Positions 1 to 6,115 of a DNA stretch of 12,555 nucleotides are shown one piece after another. The position numbers and the translations under genes were made by a program. Each line of letters begins with the position of its first letter. Position 1 is the first letter of the stretch. The DNA lies in contig JAPYQV010000036.1 in assembly GCA_029937205.1 (NCBI GenBank), forward strand, positions 1 through 12,555, read 5' to 3'. The notes under the pieces were generated by a model, which saw only the letters and a list, made by a program, of their open reading frames with translations, was not told the origin of the DNA and did no database searches. Source of the stretch: Alphaproteobacteria bacterium. GTDB taxonomy: Bacteria > Pseudomonadota > Alphaproteobacteria > UBA828.

Positions 1-993
1 CTTCGGGGTGGCGCCGGACATGACGCTGGGTCGCGCGCCGGAGACCTCACGGACAGGCAAACCCACGGCAACAATGATCCGGCACTCGGAGAAGAGGCGA
101 AGGCGGCATATCAGAGAGAGCTCAACGCCGCCAGGAAGGCCGCCGAAGCGCGCGGCGAACGCTTCAATGTTGTTGAATTCTTCAAGACCCATGGCGAGCC
201 GATGATCGAGAGGGCCGAGACCGCGCGAGCGATCGAGGAGGCTGGGGAAACGAGAAAGCGACGGAAACGGAATGATGCGGGAAAAAATGATCCTATCCCG
301 GCGACGGGCGTGGGTGCCGACAAGGAAACGCCGAATACTAATGGCGAAGGCACCGGCTTCTTCGGCAGCATAGCCGACGCATTTGAAGATTTATACGATG
401 GCGGGATAGAAGGTTACGATAGTGAAACTCAGAATAAGATCGCCATTCTATTGATGCGGGATGATGAACTCCTGCGCCGATATGAGGAGATAAATATCGG
501 AAAGTCTGCGGATAAGATTCTGGCGGGAAACGAACATCAAGCTTGGGACGTCCGCTATTACGCCAACCACCCGGAGTTACAGGCGGAACTCTTCGCCAAG
601 TTGAAGCAGGAACATTCTAAAAATCTCAATAGGGCCGCCCAACTAGGTCAGCGGGTTTTAACTCAGGAGAACGACGACATATCCCTCGCCCGGGAAACAG
701 GCAGGTTAGTGTATCCGGAGATATGGGATATTTTATCGGGTCTTGTGCCGGGATTCGGCCCGTCTCTGCGCGGCTACAACAAAGGTCTCGGCGAAAGCAT
801 TGTAAATGAAATGAGGGAAGCAGGCGTTGATATGGCTAGCCGGAAATCGATCGAAGAATATCTTCGCCGCCGAGAAGCGGTCGAACAAGCAATGGAACGG
901 GCACGAAAAGAAGCGGTCGATGCGGGGCGAATGGAATTGCTCAGGGATTTAATCTCGCCGGGTAATCTACGCAACCTACGCACGGGCAAATAG
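1..993 (+). CDS. Unrecognised hydrophilic protein, 5' end outside the window
   Basis: The frame is open from base 1 to a TAG stop at 991-993, giving at least 330 residues; the true start lies upstream. An internal ATG at 202 could begin a 263-residue protein, but the upstream codons read as plausible charged, alanine-rich protein in the same frame, so a partial gene is the better reading. The visible part starts with a Gly/Asp/Arg-rich, probably disordered stretch. It continues through a Lys/Arg-rich patch (about residues 82-94) and a Gly/Asn-rich linker (about 100-120). A mixed helical region with an HPELQAELFAKLKQE segment near 190-205 follows. A short Gly/Pro-containing hydrophobic patch (about 238-258) and a highly charged helical C-terminus (about 280-320) end the protein. 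I see no signal peptide, transmembrane helix or catalytic motif. Base composition is lower in GC than the right half of the window (about 51% over 421-780 by hand count). I do not recognise the family and assign no function. Confidence 0.72.
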   Translation, partial: LRGGAGHDAGSRAGDLTDRQTHGNNDPALGEEAKAAYQRELNAARKAAEARGERFNVVEFFKTHGEPMIERAETARAIEEAGETRKRRKRNDAGKNDPIPATGVGADKETPNTNGEGTGFFGSIADAFEDLYDGGIEGYDSETQNKIAILLMRDDELLRRYEEINIGKSADKILAGNEHQAWDVRYYANHPELQAELFAKLKQEHSKNLNRAAQLGQRVLTQENDDISLARETGRLVYPEIWDILSGLVPGFGPSLRGYNKGLGESIVNEMREAGVDMASRKSIEEYLRRREAVEQAMERARKEAVDAGRMELLRDLISPGNLRNLRTGK

Positions 994-1123
994 CCCGGCC
1001 CGGATTTACCGCCAATTCTGTGTCACGGCCGGCGTGGCGCTTTCGGCATGTTCGGAAAAATCCTCTGAGCGGCTCGGCGCAACAGAGTTGATTTCAAAAC
1101 CACATTTATCAATTTAAGGTGCA

Positions 1124-1149
1124 GCGGCGCGGTGTTAAGCTGTCGCCGC
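1124..1149 (+). other. Weak inverted repeat in the leader of the Sel1-repeat gene
   Basis: GCGGCG at 1124-1129 pairs with CGCCGC at 1144-1149 across a 14-base loop. It lies in the 186-base gap between the first two genes, about 30 bases before the Sel1 start. There is no following T-run, so it is not a convincing terminator of the upstream gene. It may be chance in GC-rich DNA. Nothing else is recognisable in this gap. Confidence 0.2.
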
Positions 1150-1179
1150 GTATTGATGATGCGTTGAAAGGTGTGCGCC

Positions 1180-2016
1180 GTGACGGGACCGGCCGGATCG
1201 ATTGGATTGCATTTGGTGTGCCGGCTCCTGTGTGCCGCCGGGTTGGCCCTTATTCTGCTCGTCCCGAACAGTTCGAACGCGTCTTCGTCCTGCTGGGAGG
1301 AAAAACTCGACCAGTTACCCGGCTGGGATCGCAGCGCAAAGTTCGAGAGAGTGGAGTATCTGGCCAGGCGGGGCGATATCAGCGCTCAATTCAGCCTCGG
1401 CAGCTTATATATGATTGCCCTAATGTGCGACCCGAACCATGACAAGGGCGTATTGGGCACGCCAACCTATGAAATGGCCTATGAATTGCTTTTGCCATCC
1501 GCACAAAACGGTAATCACTTTGCGCAATTTGATATCGGCGGCCTGTATTTTATCGGATTAGGAGTAGAGTGGGATTATATCAAGGCCATGTATTGGCTAC
1601 GCAAGTCGGCGGATCAAGGGTATGTGCGTGCCTATACCTTTATTGGCGATATGTATGTGGACGGAATGGGTGTCGCCAAGGATGTGGTGGAAGCGGCCCG
1701 CTGGTACCTGCAGGCAGCCGACGCCAGCCATACGCCGGGACAACTCCGGCTGGGATACATGCGCATGCACGGCAAGGGCATCGAGCGCGATTTAGTCTTG
1801 GCGCATCGTTGGCTGAGGCTGGCCGCCGCCGGTGGTGATGACAAGGCGCGGCAAGCGTTGAGGGGCCACAACGAGTTGATGTCGCCCGAGCAAATTGCCC
1901 AGGCAGAACGCGATGGTAAAGCATGGCTGGAAGAACGCGACGATGAAGCGAAACAAAAATTCGCGGATTTTTACGACCTGGAGAAGCTGCTGAGGCTACC
2001 TGAAGCTGCGGAGTGA
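1180..2016 (+). CDS. Secreted Sel1-repeat (SLR) protein
   Basis: This is a 278-residue tetratricopeptide-like protein with a signal sequence. From the GTG at 1180, a hydrophobic segment (about residues 11-29) is followed by a small-residue site after SNA (about residue 34), consistent with signal peptidase I export to the periplasm. After it come roughly four Sel1-type repeats of about 36 residues (about 58-220). They carry the typical pattern A..G...A.F.LG.LY..G.GV..D...A..W...AA, for example FDIGGLYFIGLGV, YTFIGDMYVDGMGV and LRLGYMRMHGKG. A charged helical tail follows (about 225-278). The first repeat has an insertion of about 10 residues. I prefer GTG 1180 to the in-frame GTG at 1171, because GAAAGG (1166-1171) sits 8 bases before 1180 but overlaps the other start. 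Sel1 repeats usually form scaffolds for protein contacts. The partner cannot be read here and no enzymatic motif is seen. It converges on the RraA-family gene with a 28-base gap. Confidence 0.88.
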   Translation: MTGPAGSIGLHLVCRLLCAAGLALILLVPNSSNASSSCWEEKLDQLPGWDRSAKFERVEYLARRGDISAQFSLGSLYMIALMCDPNHDKGVLGTPTYEMAYELLLPSAQNGNHFAQFDIGGLYFIGLGVEWDYIKAMYWLRKSADQGYVRAYTFIGDMYVDGMGVAKDVVEAARWYLQAADASHTPGQLRLGYMRMHGKGIERDLVLAHRWLRLAAAGGDDKARQALRGHNELMSPEQIAQAERDGKAWLEERDDEAKQKFADFYDLEKLLRLPEAAE

Positions 2017-2044
2017 GCACGGCCCAGCGCGCGCCAATATCAAG

Positions 2045-2752
2045 CTAATGAATCTCGCCGGCCTCGTTGAGCGCTTTTTCAATAAGCTCGACCGAGAAAT
2101 CGCCGCTCTTACAGGCGTCCAGAATCGGCTTTTCGCGGCGCATGCAGAGTTCGGCGGCGGCCGGGACCTGGCGCGCCACGTCGTGCGGGATGATGACGGC
2201 GCCGTGGCGGTCGGCGTGGATCAGGTCGCCCGAATTCGTGACCATGCCATGGACGTTGACCTCGCCGCCGCAATCGACCAGATGCACCCAGGCGTGGCTC
2301 GGGCTGACGGATTCTGACAGCAGTTGAAAGCCCTCGGCGATCATATCGAGATCGCGCACCGAGCCCGAGGTGACGACGCCGAGCGCGCCTAGCGCCTTGT
2401 GCACATTGGAATGCACCTCGCCCCACCACGAGCCGAAGCCGGGCGGTGTGTCGATATCCTCGATCACCATGACGGTCGGGCCGGGCGCTTCCGCAATATA
2501 GCGATAATAGCCAAGCCGCGCCGTGGTCTGATCCGCATTGCCGGCACCGGGCTGTGCGGCAGCGCGCACCCGCGCCGTGCGGGCATAGCCGACCATCGGC
2601 GGCAACGCCGGAAAAGCGCAATGGAGATGGCTCACGGTGAAGCCAACCGCGCGCCGCTCGGGCGAAACAATTTCCAGCGCATTGCAGATTGTGGGTGTGT
2701 CGATCTCGCACAGCAGCGATAATTCCTGGTCGTTCAGCGGGGCATCGGTCAA
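2045..2752 (-). CDS. RraA-family protein, probable 4-hydroxy-4-methyl-2-oxoglutarate-type aldolase or decarboxylase
   Basis: The protein of 235 residues has the RraA / HMG aldolase fold signature. A GEVHSN segment (around 111-116) is followed by GVVTSGSVRD (125-134), whose Arg133-Asp134 match the catalytic Arg-Asp pair of class II HMG/CHA aldolases. A C-terminal GDLIHADRHGAVIIP segment (165-179) is the other family hallmark. Known members cleave 4-hydroxy-4-methyl-2-oxoglutarate or decarboxylate oxaloacetate in the cytoplasm with a divalent metal; others (true RraA) inhibit RNase E. The length (RraA itself is about 160 residues), the extended N-terminus and a metabolic neighbourhood favour an enzyme, but the substrate is unknown. 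The start is a TTG at 2752, chosen because AGGAGAGG (complement of 2761-2768) lies 8 bases upstream. The stop is TAG. It diverges from the Gfo/Idh/MocA gene, so the two may be co-regulated. Confidence 0.88.
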   Translation of the reverse strand: MTDAPLNDQELSLLCEIDTPTICNALEIVSPERRAVGFTVSHLHCAFPALPPMVGYARTARVRAAAQPGAGNADQTTARLGYYRYIAEAPGPTVMVIEDIDTPPGFGSWWGEVHSNVHKALGALGVVTSGSVRDLDMIAEGFQLLSESVSPSHAWVHLVDCGGEVNVHGMVTNSGDLIHADRHGAVIIPHDVARQVPAAAELCMRREKPILDACKSGDFSVELIEKALNEAGEIH

Positions 2753-2769
2753 GGGACTAACCTCTCCTG

Positions 2770-2814
2770 TTCACAAGGTTTCTGTTGACGGGATATATAA
2801 CCTGCTCGGGCAGG
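2770..2814 (+). promoter_or_regulatory. Candidate promoter and small palindrome in the divergent RraA / oxidoreductase spacer
   Basis: On the + strand TTCACA (2770-2775, five of six matches to TTGACA) lies 18 bases before TATATA (2794-2799, four of six matches to TATAAT). Just after it is an inverted repeat CCTGC-TCGG-GCAGG (2801-2814). That is where a repressor site would sit for the rightward gene starting at 2839. The same AT-rich core could serve the leftward gene, with a poorer -35. This is pattern matching by eye only; no regulator is assigned. Confidence 0.35.
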
Positions 2815-2838
2815 CAAGGAAAATAGGAGACGAATAAC

Positions 2839-3807
2839 TTGGCGGAGAAGTTGAAAATCGGCGTGGTCGGGGTCGGCCATTTCGGCAAGTTCCACGCTGC
2901 TAAAGCGGCGGGCTCACCGCGCGCCGACCTGGTCGCGGTAGCCGACAGCGACGGCGCGCGAGCGCAAGAGGTGGCAGCAGCCCATGGCGCCACCGGCTTT
3001 GTCGATTATCGCGCGATGCTGGGGCAGGTGGATGCGGTCTCCATTGCCGTGCCGACGCGGGCGCATTTCGAGGTGGCGAGCTGTTTTCTCGAAGCTGGCG
3101 TCCATGTGCTGCTGGAGAAACCCATCGCCGACAATCTGGATGACGCGGAACAGCTCATCGCGCTGGCTGAGAACAAAAAATTGGTTTTTCAGATTGGCCA
3201 TTTACCGCGCTTCTCCGGCGCCGCAGAATTTCTCCGCCAGCGCCTGAACAATCCGCTGTTCATCGAGAGCCTGCGCATCGCACCGTTCAAGCCGCGCGGC
3301 ACCGACGTCAGCGTAATTCTCGATTTGATGATTCACGATCTCGATTTCATTCTTTCCCTGGTGCGGGCGCCGATCGTCTCGATCGATGCTGCCGGCGCGC
3401 CGGTGTTTTCCGATTCGGAAGATATCGCCAACGCGCGGGTGAAGTTTGCCAATGGCTGTATCGCCAACATCACCGCCAGCCGCATCAGCCTGAAAACCGA
3501 ACGCCAGATGCGCATCTTCCAGCCCGACGCCTATATCGCGATCGATTTTGACAAGCGCAAAACCCGCATCGTCGAAAAGAAAAGCGCCGGACCCATCGGT
3601 GGTTTTTCCGACGTCGACATGGAAGAGGAGAGCTACGAGGAAGTGGACGAGCTCGAACGCGAGGTCGAAGCGTTCATCGCCGCCGTTCTCGACGGCACGC
3701 CACCGGCAGTGAGCGGCGAAGACGGATTGCGCGCCCTCGAAGCCGCCTTGACCGTTACCGACAGCCTGCGCGCCAACCTGGCCGTTATGCAGGCTGGCAG
3801 CAGCTAA
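2839..3807 (+). CDS. Gfo/Idh/MocA-family NAD(P)-dependent oxidoreductase, GnnA-like
   Basis: This 322-residue cytoplasmic dehydrogenase begins with a Rossmann domain carrying GVVGVGHFG (8-16) for dinucleotide binding. The family's EKP motif follows at 93-95 (LLEKPIA), whose Lys is typically catalytic. The C-terminal substrate domain contains GTDVSVILDLMIHDLD (154-169) with His166 in the family's active-site position. From memory, that last segment resembles the UDP-GlcNAc 3-dehydrogenase (GnnA) branch, so a sugar or sugar nucleotide is a plausible substrate. No aminotransferase (gnnB) or lpx gene is nearby to confirm it. The start is TTG at 2839 with AGGAG (2825-2829) nine bases upstream. The stop TAA at 3805-3807 lies within the first copy of a 14-bp tandem repeat. 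Neighbours are the divergent RraA-family gene and the convergent cupin gene, which suggests a small metabolic locus. Confidence 0.9.
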   Translation: MAEKLKIGVVGVGHFGKFHAAKAAGSPRADLVAVADSDGARAQEVAAAHGATGFVDYRAMLGQVDAVSIAVPTRAHFEVASCFLEAGVHVLLEKPIADNLDDAEQLIALAENKKLVFQIGHLPRFSGAAEFLRQRLNNPLFIESLRIAPFKPRGTDVSVILDLMIHDLDFILSLVRAPIVSIDAAGAPVFSDSEDIANARVKFANGCIANITASRISLKTERQMRIFQPDAYIAIDFDKRKTRIVEKKSAGPIGGFSDVDMEEESYEEVDELEREVEAFIAAVLDGTPPAVSGEDGLRALEAALTVTDSLRANLAVMQAGSS

Positions 3808-3842
3808 ACTTCAACAGCTAAATTTCGACAGCTAAATTTCGT
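3801..3842. repeat. Three-copy 14-bp tandem repeat spanning two convergent stop codons
   Basis: Three head-to-tail 14-base units lie at 3801-3814, 3815-3828 and 3829-3842, consensus CAGCTAAATTTCGA. The second and third units differ only at their last base; the first differs from the second at two positions. The oxidoreductase ends with TAA in unit 1 (3805-3807) and the cupin gene ends with TAG in unit 3 (complement of 3832-3834). No hairpin or T-run marks a standard terminator here. Confidence 0.9.
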
Positions 3843-4257
3843 CTGTGGCGAAATCCGCCGGGCTGGTGACTTCGAGCAGTTCGAGATTGTCCGAATGGCC
3901 GAGCACCGCATGGTGGATGCCGGGCGGCTGATTGACGCAGTCTCCGGCTTCGAGGCGCACTTCGCCGACGCCCTCATAATCGAACGCGATCCAGCCCTGG
4001 AGGATGTAGACGAGCTGGAAATTGAGTGTATGCCAATGCTCGGCAGCGAGCTGTTGTCCGGTGCCGCCGATACGGATCACCTGGGCATGGAAGCGGCCAT
4101 CGGTGGCGGCGGCAATGCCGAGATCGCGATATTCGAACTTCTGTCTGAGGCCGCCGCCCTCGAAACCGCCATCGCGCGCCCGCGAGACGGTAAATCCGTC
4201 AACCTCCCCCATCTTCTGAATTTTCGATGCTTTCGACAAAGGCGGTGTATTCGACAT
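3832..4257 (-). CDS. Single-domain cupin protein
   Basis: The product is a small cytoplasmic beta-barrel protein of 141 residues. Cupin motif 1 is seen as EHWHTLNFQLVYILQGW (73-89), giving His74 and His76, and motif 2 as GDCVNQPPGIHHAV (105-118), giving His115 or His116. The usual motif-1 Glu is replaced by Gln81, so the predicted metal set is His, His, Gln, His. Such proteins may be dioxygenases, isomerases or ligand sensors; the reaction is not readable here. The ATG at 4257 has AGGAG (complement of 4265-4269) seven bases upstream. This SD and the first 59 coding bases lie inside the 3' end of the upstream lysR gene, so the two are probably co-transcribed and perhaps translationally coupled. 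The cupin could act on, or sense, the same compound as the regulator. The stop is TAG within the tandem repeat. Confidence 0.88.
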   Translation of the reverse strand: MSNTPPLSKASKIQKMGEVDGFTVSRARDGGFEGGGLRQKFEYRDLGIAAATDGRFHAQVIRIGGTGQQLAAEHWHTLNFQLVYILQGWIAFDYEGVGEVRLEAGDCVNQPPGIHHAVLGHSDNLELLEVTSPADFATDEI

Positions 4258-5176
4258 TGCTGTTCTCCTGACTGACGCGCGCTTCCTCCGTCAGCCAATC
4301 GCTGAACGCGGCGACGGAAGGACGCTGCATGGCATCTTCGGGATGGACGATATAGTACGCATATTCGATCGGAATGCCGGCTGAATCAAACGGCCGGACG
4401 AGGCTGCCGTCCGACATGGCGTCGGTCACCAACACGCCACGGCCCAAGGCGACACCTTGACCATCGATGGCCGCCTGGATCACCAGATAGGAGTGGCCGA
4501 AAAACGGCCCACGATCGCTGTCAACGGCATCGTCGGCGCCAACCGTGCGCAACCAGGTACGCCAATCCACATCACCATGCTCAAAGCACATGTCATCGTG
4601 CAGCAGCGTGTGATGGATCAAATCGCCCGGTATCCGCAAGGGATGCGGCCCGCGCATCAGGGCCGGACTGCACACCGGGAAAATTTCTTCCGTCATCAAT
4701 TTTGTCGCAACCAGGCCGGGCCAGGATCCGCAACCGTAACGGATCGCCATGTCCACATCATGGCGGTTGAAATCCACCGGCGCATCGGACGGCAAAATAC
4801 GCACATCGATCTCTGGATAGAGCGCGCGAAAATGCTTGAGGCGCGGCATCAGCCACTGGGCGGCAAAGGAATCAAGCGTGGTCACCGTGAGCGAGCGCGA
4901 ATCTCCGGTGCGCAACAGGCGCGACGTGGCGCTCGCCAATCCATCCAGAGCCAGGCTGACCTCAGGCAGATAGGCGGCACCTTCCTCGGTTAAGCTGACG
5001 GCCCGGTTGAGGCGGCGGAAGAGCGGCAGGCCGAGCCATTGCTCGAGCGCCTTGACCTGGTGACTGACCGCCGCCTGGGTCACGTTCAACTCATTCGCTG
5101 CATGAGTAAAACTAAGATGCCGGGCGGCGGCTTCGAACGCACGTATGGCGTTTAATGGTGGTATTTTGCGGAGCAT
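4199..5176 (-). CDS. LysR-family transcriptional regulator, GcvA-like
   Basis: The protein of 325 residues has an N-terminal winged helix-turn-helix (about 5-64): PPLNAIRAFEAAARHLSF, then AANELNVTQAAVSHQVKALE, the canonical LysR recognition helix region. A linker helix follows, then a type-2 periplasmic-binding-like effector domain (about 94-300) with the GcvA-type PRLKHFRALYPEIDVRI and D.AIRYG segments. The GcvA subgroup typically has about 295-310 residues. The last 20 or so residues here form a polar tail encoded across the overlap with the cupin gene and look non-conserved. It probably controls the cupin gene and perhaps the nearby RraA and oxidoreductase genes; the effector is unknown. 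The ATG at 5176 lacks a good SD but sits at the expected transcription start of a strong promoter-like sequence (5182-5210), suggesting a leaderless mRNA. The stop is TGA (complement of 4199-4201). It is divergent from the DUF1127 gene. Confidence 0.93.
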   Translation of the reverse strand: MLRKIPPLNAIRAFEAAARHLSFTHAANELNVTQAAVSHQVKALEQWLGLPLFRRLNRAVSLTEEGAAYLPEVSLALDGLASATSRLLRTGDSRSLTVTTLDSFAAQWLMPRLKHFRALYPEIDVRILPSDAPVDFNRHDVDMAIRYGCGSWPGLVATKLMTEEIFPVCSPALMRGPHPLRIPGDLIHHTLLHDDMCFEHGDVDWRTWLRTVGADDAVDSDRGPFFGHSYLVIQAAIDGQGVALGRGVLVTDAMSDGSLVRPFDSAGIPIEYAYYIVHPEDAMQRPSVAAFSDWLTEEARVSQENSNVEYTAFVESIENSEDGGG

Positions 5177-5181
5177 TCCAA

Positions 5182-5210
5182 ATTATACATTAGAATTATT
5201 TATCTATCCA
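5182..5210 (-). promoter_or_regulatory. Candidate sigma70-type promoter of lysR
   Basis: Reading the minus strand, TGGATA (5210-5205, four of six matches to TTGACA) is followed by a 17-base spacer and a perfect TATAAT (5187-5182). Transcription would be expected to begin about seven bases further on, close to base 5176, which is the A of the lysR ATG. The region is AT-rich within GC-rich surroundings. LysR regulators often repress their own gene from such divergent spacers, but no clear T-N11-A operator was identified. Confidence 0.55.
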
Positions 5211-5245
5211 TGAATTCTTATCGTTTGTGCAGGCAATCGTTCGGC

Positions 5246-5275
5246 CGTATCTCATACGTCATGCAGACGCGCGTC
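5246..5275. other. Two short palindromes upstream of the DUF1127 gene
   Basis: CGTAT-CTC-ATACG (5246-5258) and the perfect 10-base palindrome GACGCGCGTC (5266-5275) lie between the lysR promoter and the DUF1127 start. They could be operator sites or mRNA leader structure, or chance. No good -10/-35 pair for the rightward gene could be settled. Confidence 0.25.
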
Positions 5276-5297
5276 AGGCGCGGGAAGGAATGGGAAA

Positions 5298-5534
5298 ATG
5301 AGCCACATTCAGCAGATCAAGAGCAGCAACACACACTCTGAGGCAGCGCTGGCGAAGCGCCAGCGGTCGATCCTTGCCATGGCCAGGCGGATTTTCGACT
5401 CATTCTATCTTTGGCAGACGCGCATCAATGACCGGCGCGAACTGGCCGGTCTCGACGAACGCATGCTGAAAGATGCCGGCACCAGCCGCGATGAGGTCCT
5501 GCGCGAAACCGGCAAGCCGTTCTGGCGCAGTTGA
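5298..5534 (+). CDS. Small DUF1127-domain protein
   Basis: This 78-residue basic protein has a C-terminal DUF1127 (YjiS-like) motif of about 35 residues (about 36-70). The pattern is W39..R42...R..L49..L52.....LKDAG.SR, which is the family hallmark. The N-terminal 30 residues are polar and variable, as usual. DUF1127 proteins are abundant and often multicopy in Alphaproteobacteria. Some short members bind RNA and affect small-RNA and phosphate or stress metabolism, but longer ones like this have no settled role. The ATG at 5298 has AAGGA (5285-5289) eight bases upstream. The gene is single, divergent from lysR, and converges on the methyltransferase gene with a 29-base gap, so it is likely a monocistronic unit. 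Confidence 0.87.
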   Translation: MSHIQQIKSSNTHSEAALAKRQRSILAMARRIFDSFYLWQTRINDRRELAGLDERMLKDAGTSRDEVLRETGKPFWRS

Positions 5535-5554
5535 ACGGCGCCCGCAATTGGTTA

Positions 5555-5578
5555 CAGGTGAAACTATCCGATCACCTG
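5555..5578. terminator. Inverted repeat between convergent genes, possible weak bidirectional terminator
   Basis: CAGGTG (5555-5560) and CACCTG (5573-5578) form a perfect 6-bp stem with a 12-base loop containing the methyltransferase stop codon (TAG, complement of 5564-5566). It lies where transcripts from the DUF1127 gene and the methyltransferase gene meet. There is no T-run on either strand, so intrinsic termination is doubtful. Confidence 0.25.
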
Positions 5579-6055
5579 GTACATGAAATAGCGCCCCGCC
5601 TCTACGGCTGACGGCAAGTCCAGAGGCTCGAGACCGGCGTCTTTCAATTTCTGATCGCACACCACCACGGCGCCCGGTGCCAACATGGGCCGTAGCGCCG
5701 GCCCGAGCCACACCGCAAGGGTGGCGGTTTTCGCCCTATCGCCGCTGCCCACATCGCCGTGCAGTAGAACGGCCGGCGCACTGAGGCGCGCCAGGGCGCC
5801 GGGAATGGTTTCTCGGAAATCGCCAAGCAACAGATGCGCCTCATCCGGCACGCAATCGGGATGGGCAGCAACGCGTCGCTCGAAGACGAAAATTTCGCGC
5901 TCGGGCAGAAGGCGGCGCAGATGGTCATAGGTGCGGCCGTTGCCCAGGCCCAGTTCGATCGCCGGCCCCTCAAGATGCGCGGTACGCCGCACCGCATCCT
6001 TGAGACACGCGCGCTGCGCCTGGGCGCGGCGAATAAAGCTGTCGAGTCTGCTCAT
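5564..6055 (-). CDS. Small class I SAM-dependent methyltransferase
   Basis: The 163-residue cytoplasmic protein has a minimal Rossmann-like methyltransferase fold. Motif I is IELGLGNGR (33-41), the glycine-rich SAM loop. FVFER with Glu59 fits the acidic residue that holds the ribose of SAM. LLLGDF (Asp79) and LLHGDVGSGD (97-106) match later strands. Its short length and the MSRLDSFIRR..AQR N-terminus resemble, from memory, the Methyltransf_17 family (PF12692) of Alphaproteobacteria, whose substrate is not established. The start at 6055 has no good SD, but the N-terminal sequence fits the family. It is the last gene of a same-strand trio, 60 bases after the cyclic-nucleotide-binding gene, and may be translated from a shared transcript with it and the ABC gene. 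A substrate in envelope glycan or lipid modification would fit the neighbourhood but is not shown by the sequence. Confidence 0.85.
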   Translation of the reverse strand: MSRLDSFIRRAQAQRACLKDAVRRTAHLEGPAIELGLGNGRTYDHLRRLLPEREIFVFERRVAAHPDCVPDEAHLLLGDFRETIPGALARLSAPAVLLHGDVGSGDRAKTATLAVWLGPALRPMLAPGAVVVCDQKLKDAGLEPLDLPSAVEAGRYFMYQVIG

Positions 6056-6115
6056 GATGCGATGAAAATAATGGCTAATGTTGAGAATGTTGGCGCGCCG
6101 CTAACGGGCCGTCTG

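Noticed and set aside
8..205. 65-codon + strand open frame at the left edge
   Set aside because: Arg/Pro/Ser-rich shadow of the long frame that is open from base 1 to 993.
994..1179. Search for a tRNA, small RNA or terminator in the largest gap
   Set aside because: No cloverleaf, no stem followed by a T-run and no convincing promoter were found; only a weak GC hairpin near its right end.
1119..1442. 107-codon + strand open frame overlapping the Sel1 gene start
   Set aside because: It overlaps the signal peptide and first repeat of the Sel1 protein in another frame and lacks any domain or SD.
2045..2752. Identification as the RNase E inhibitor RraA itself
   Set aside because: The protein is about 75 residues longer than RraA and keeps the aldolase Arg-Asp pair in a metabolic neighbourhood, so an enzyme is more likely.
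4457..4993. 178-codon + strand open frame opposite lysR
   Set aside because: Antisense to the effector domain of a clear LysR regulator, with no supporting motif.
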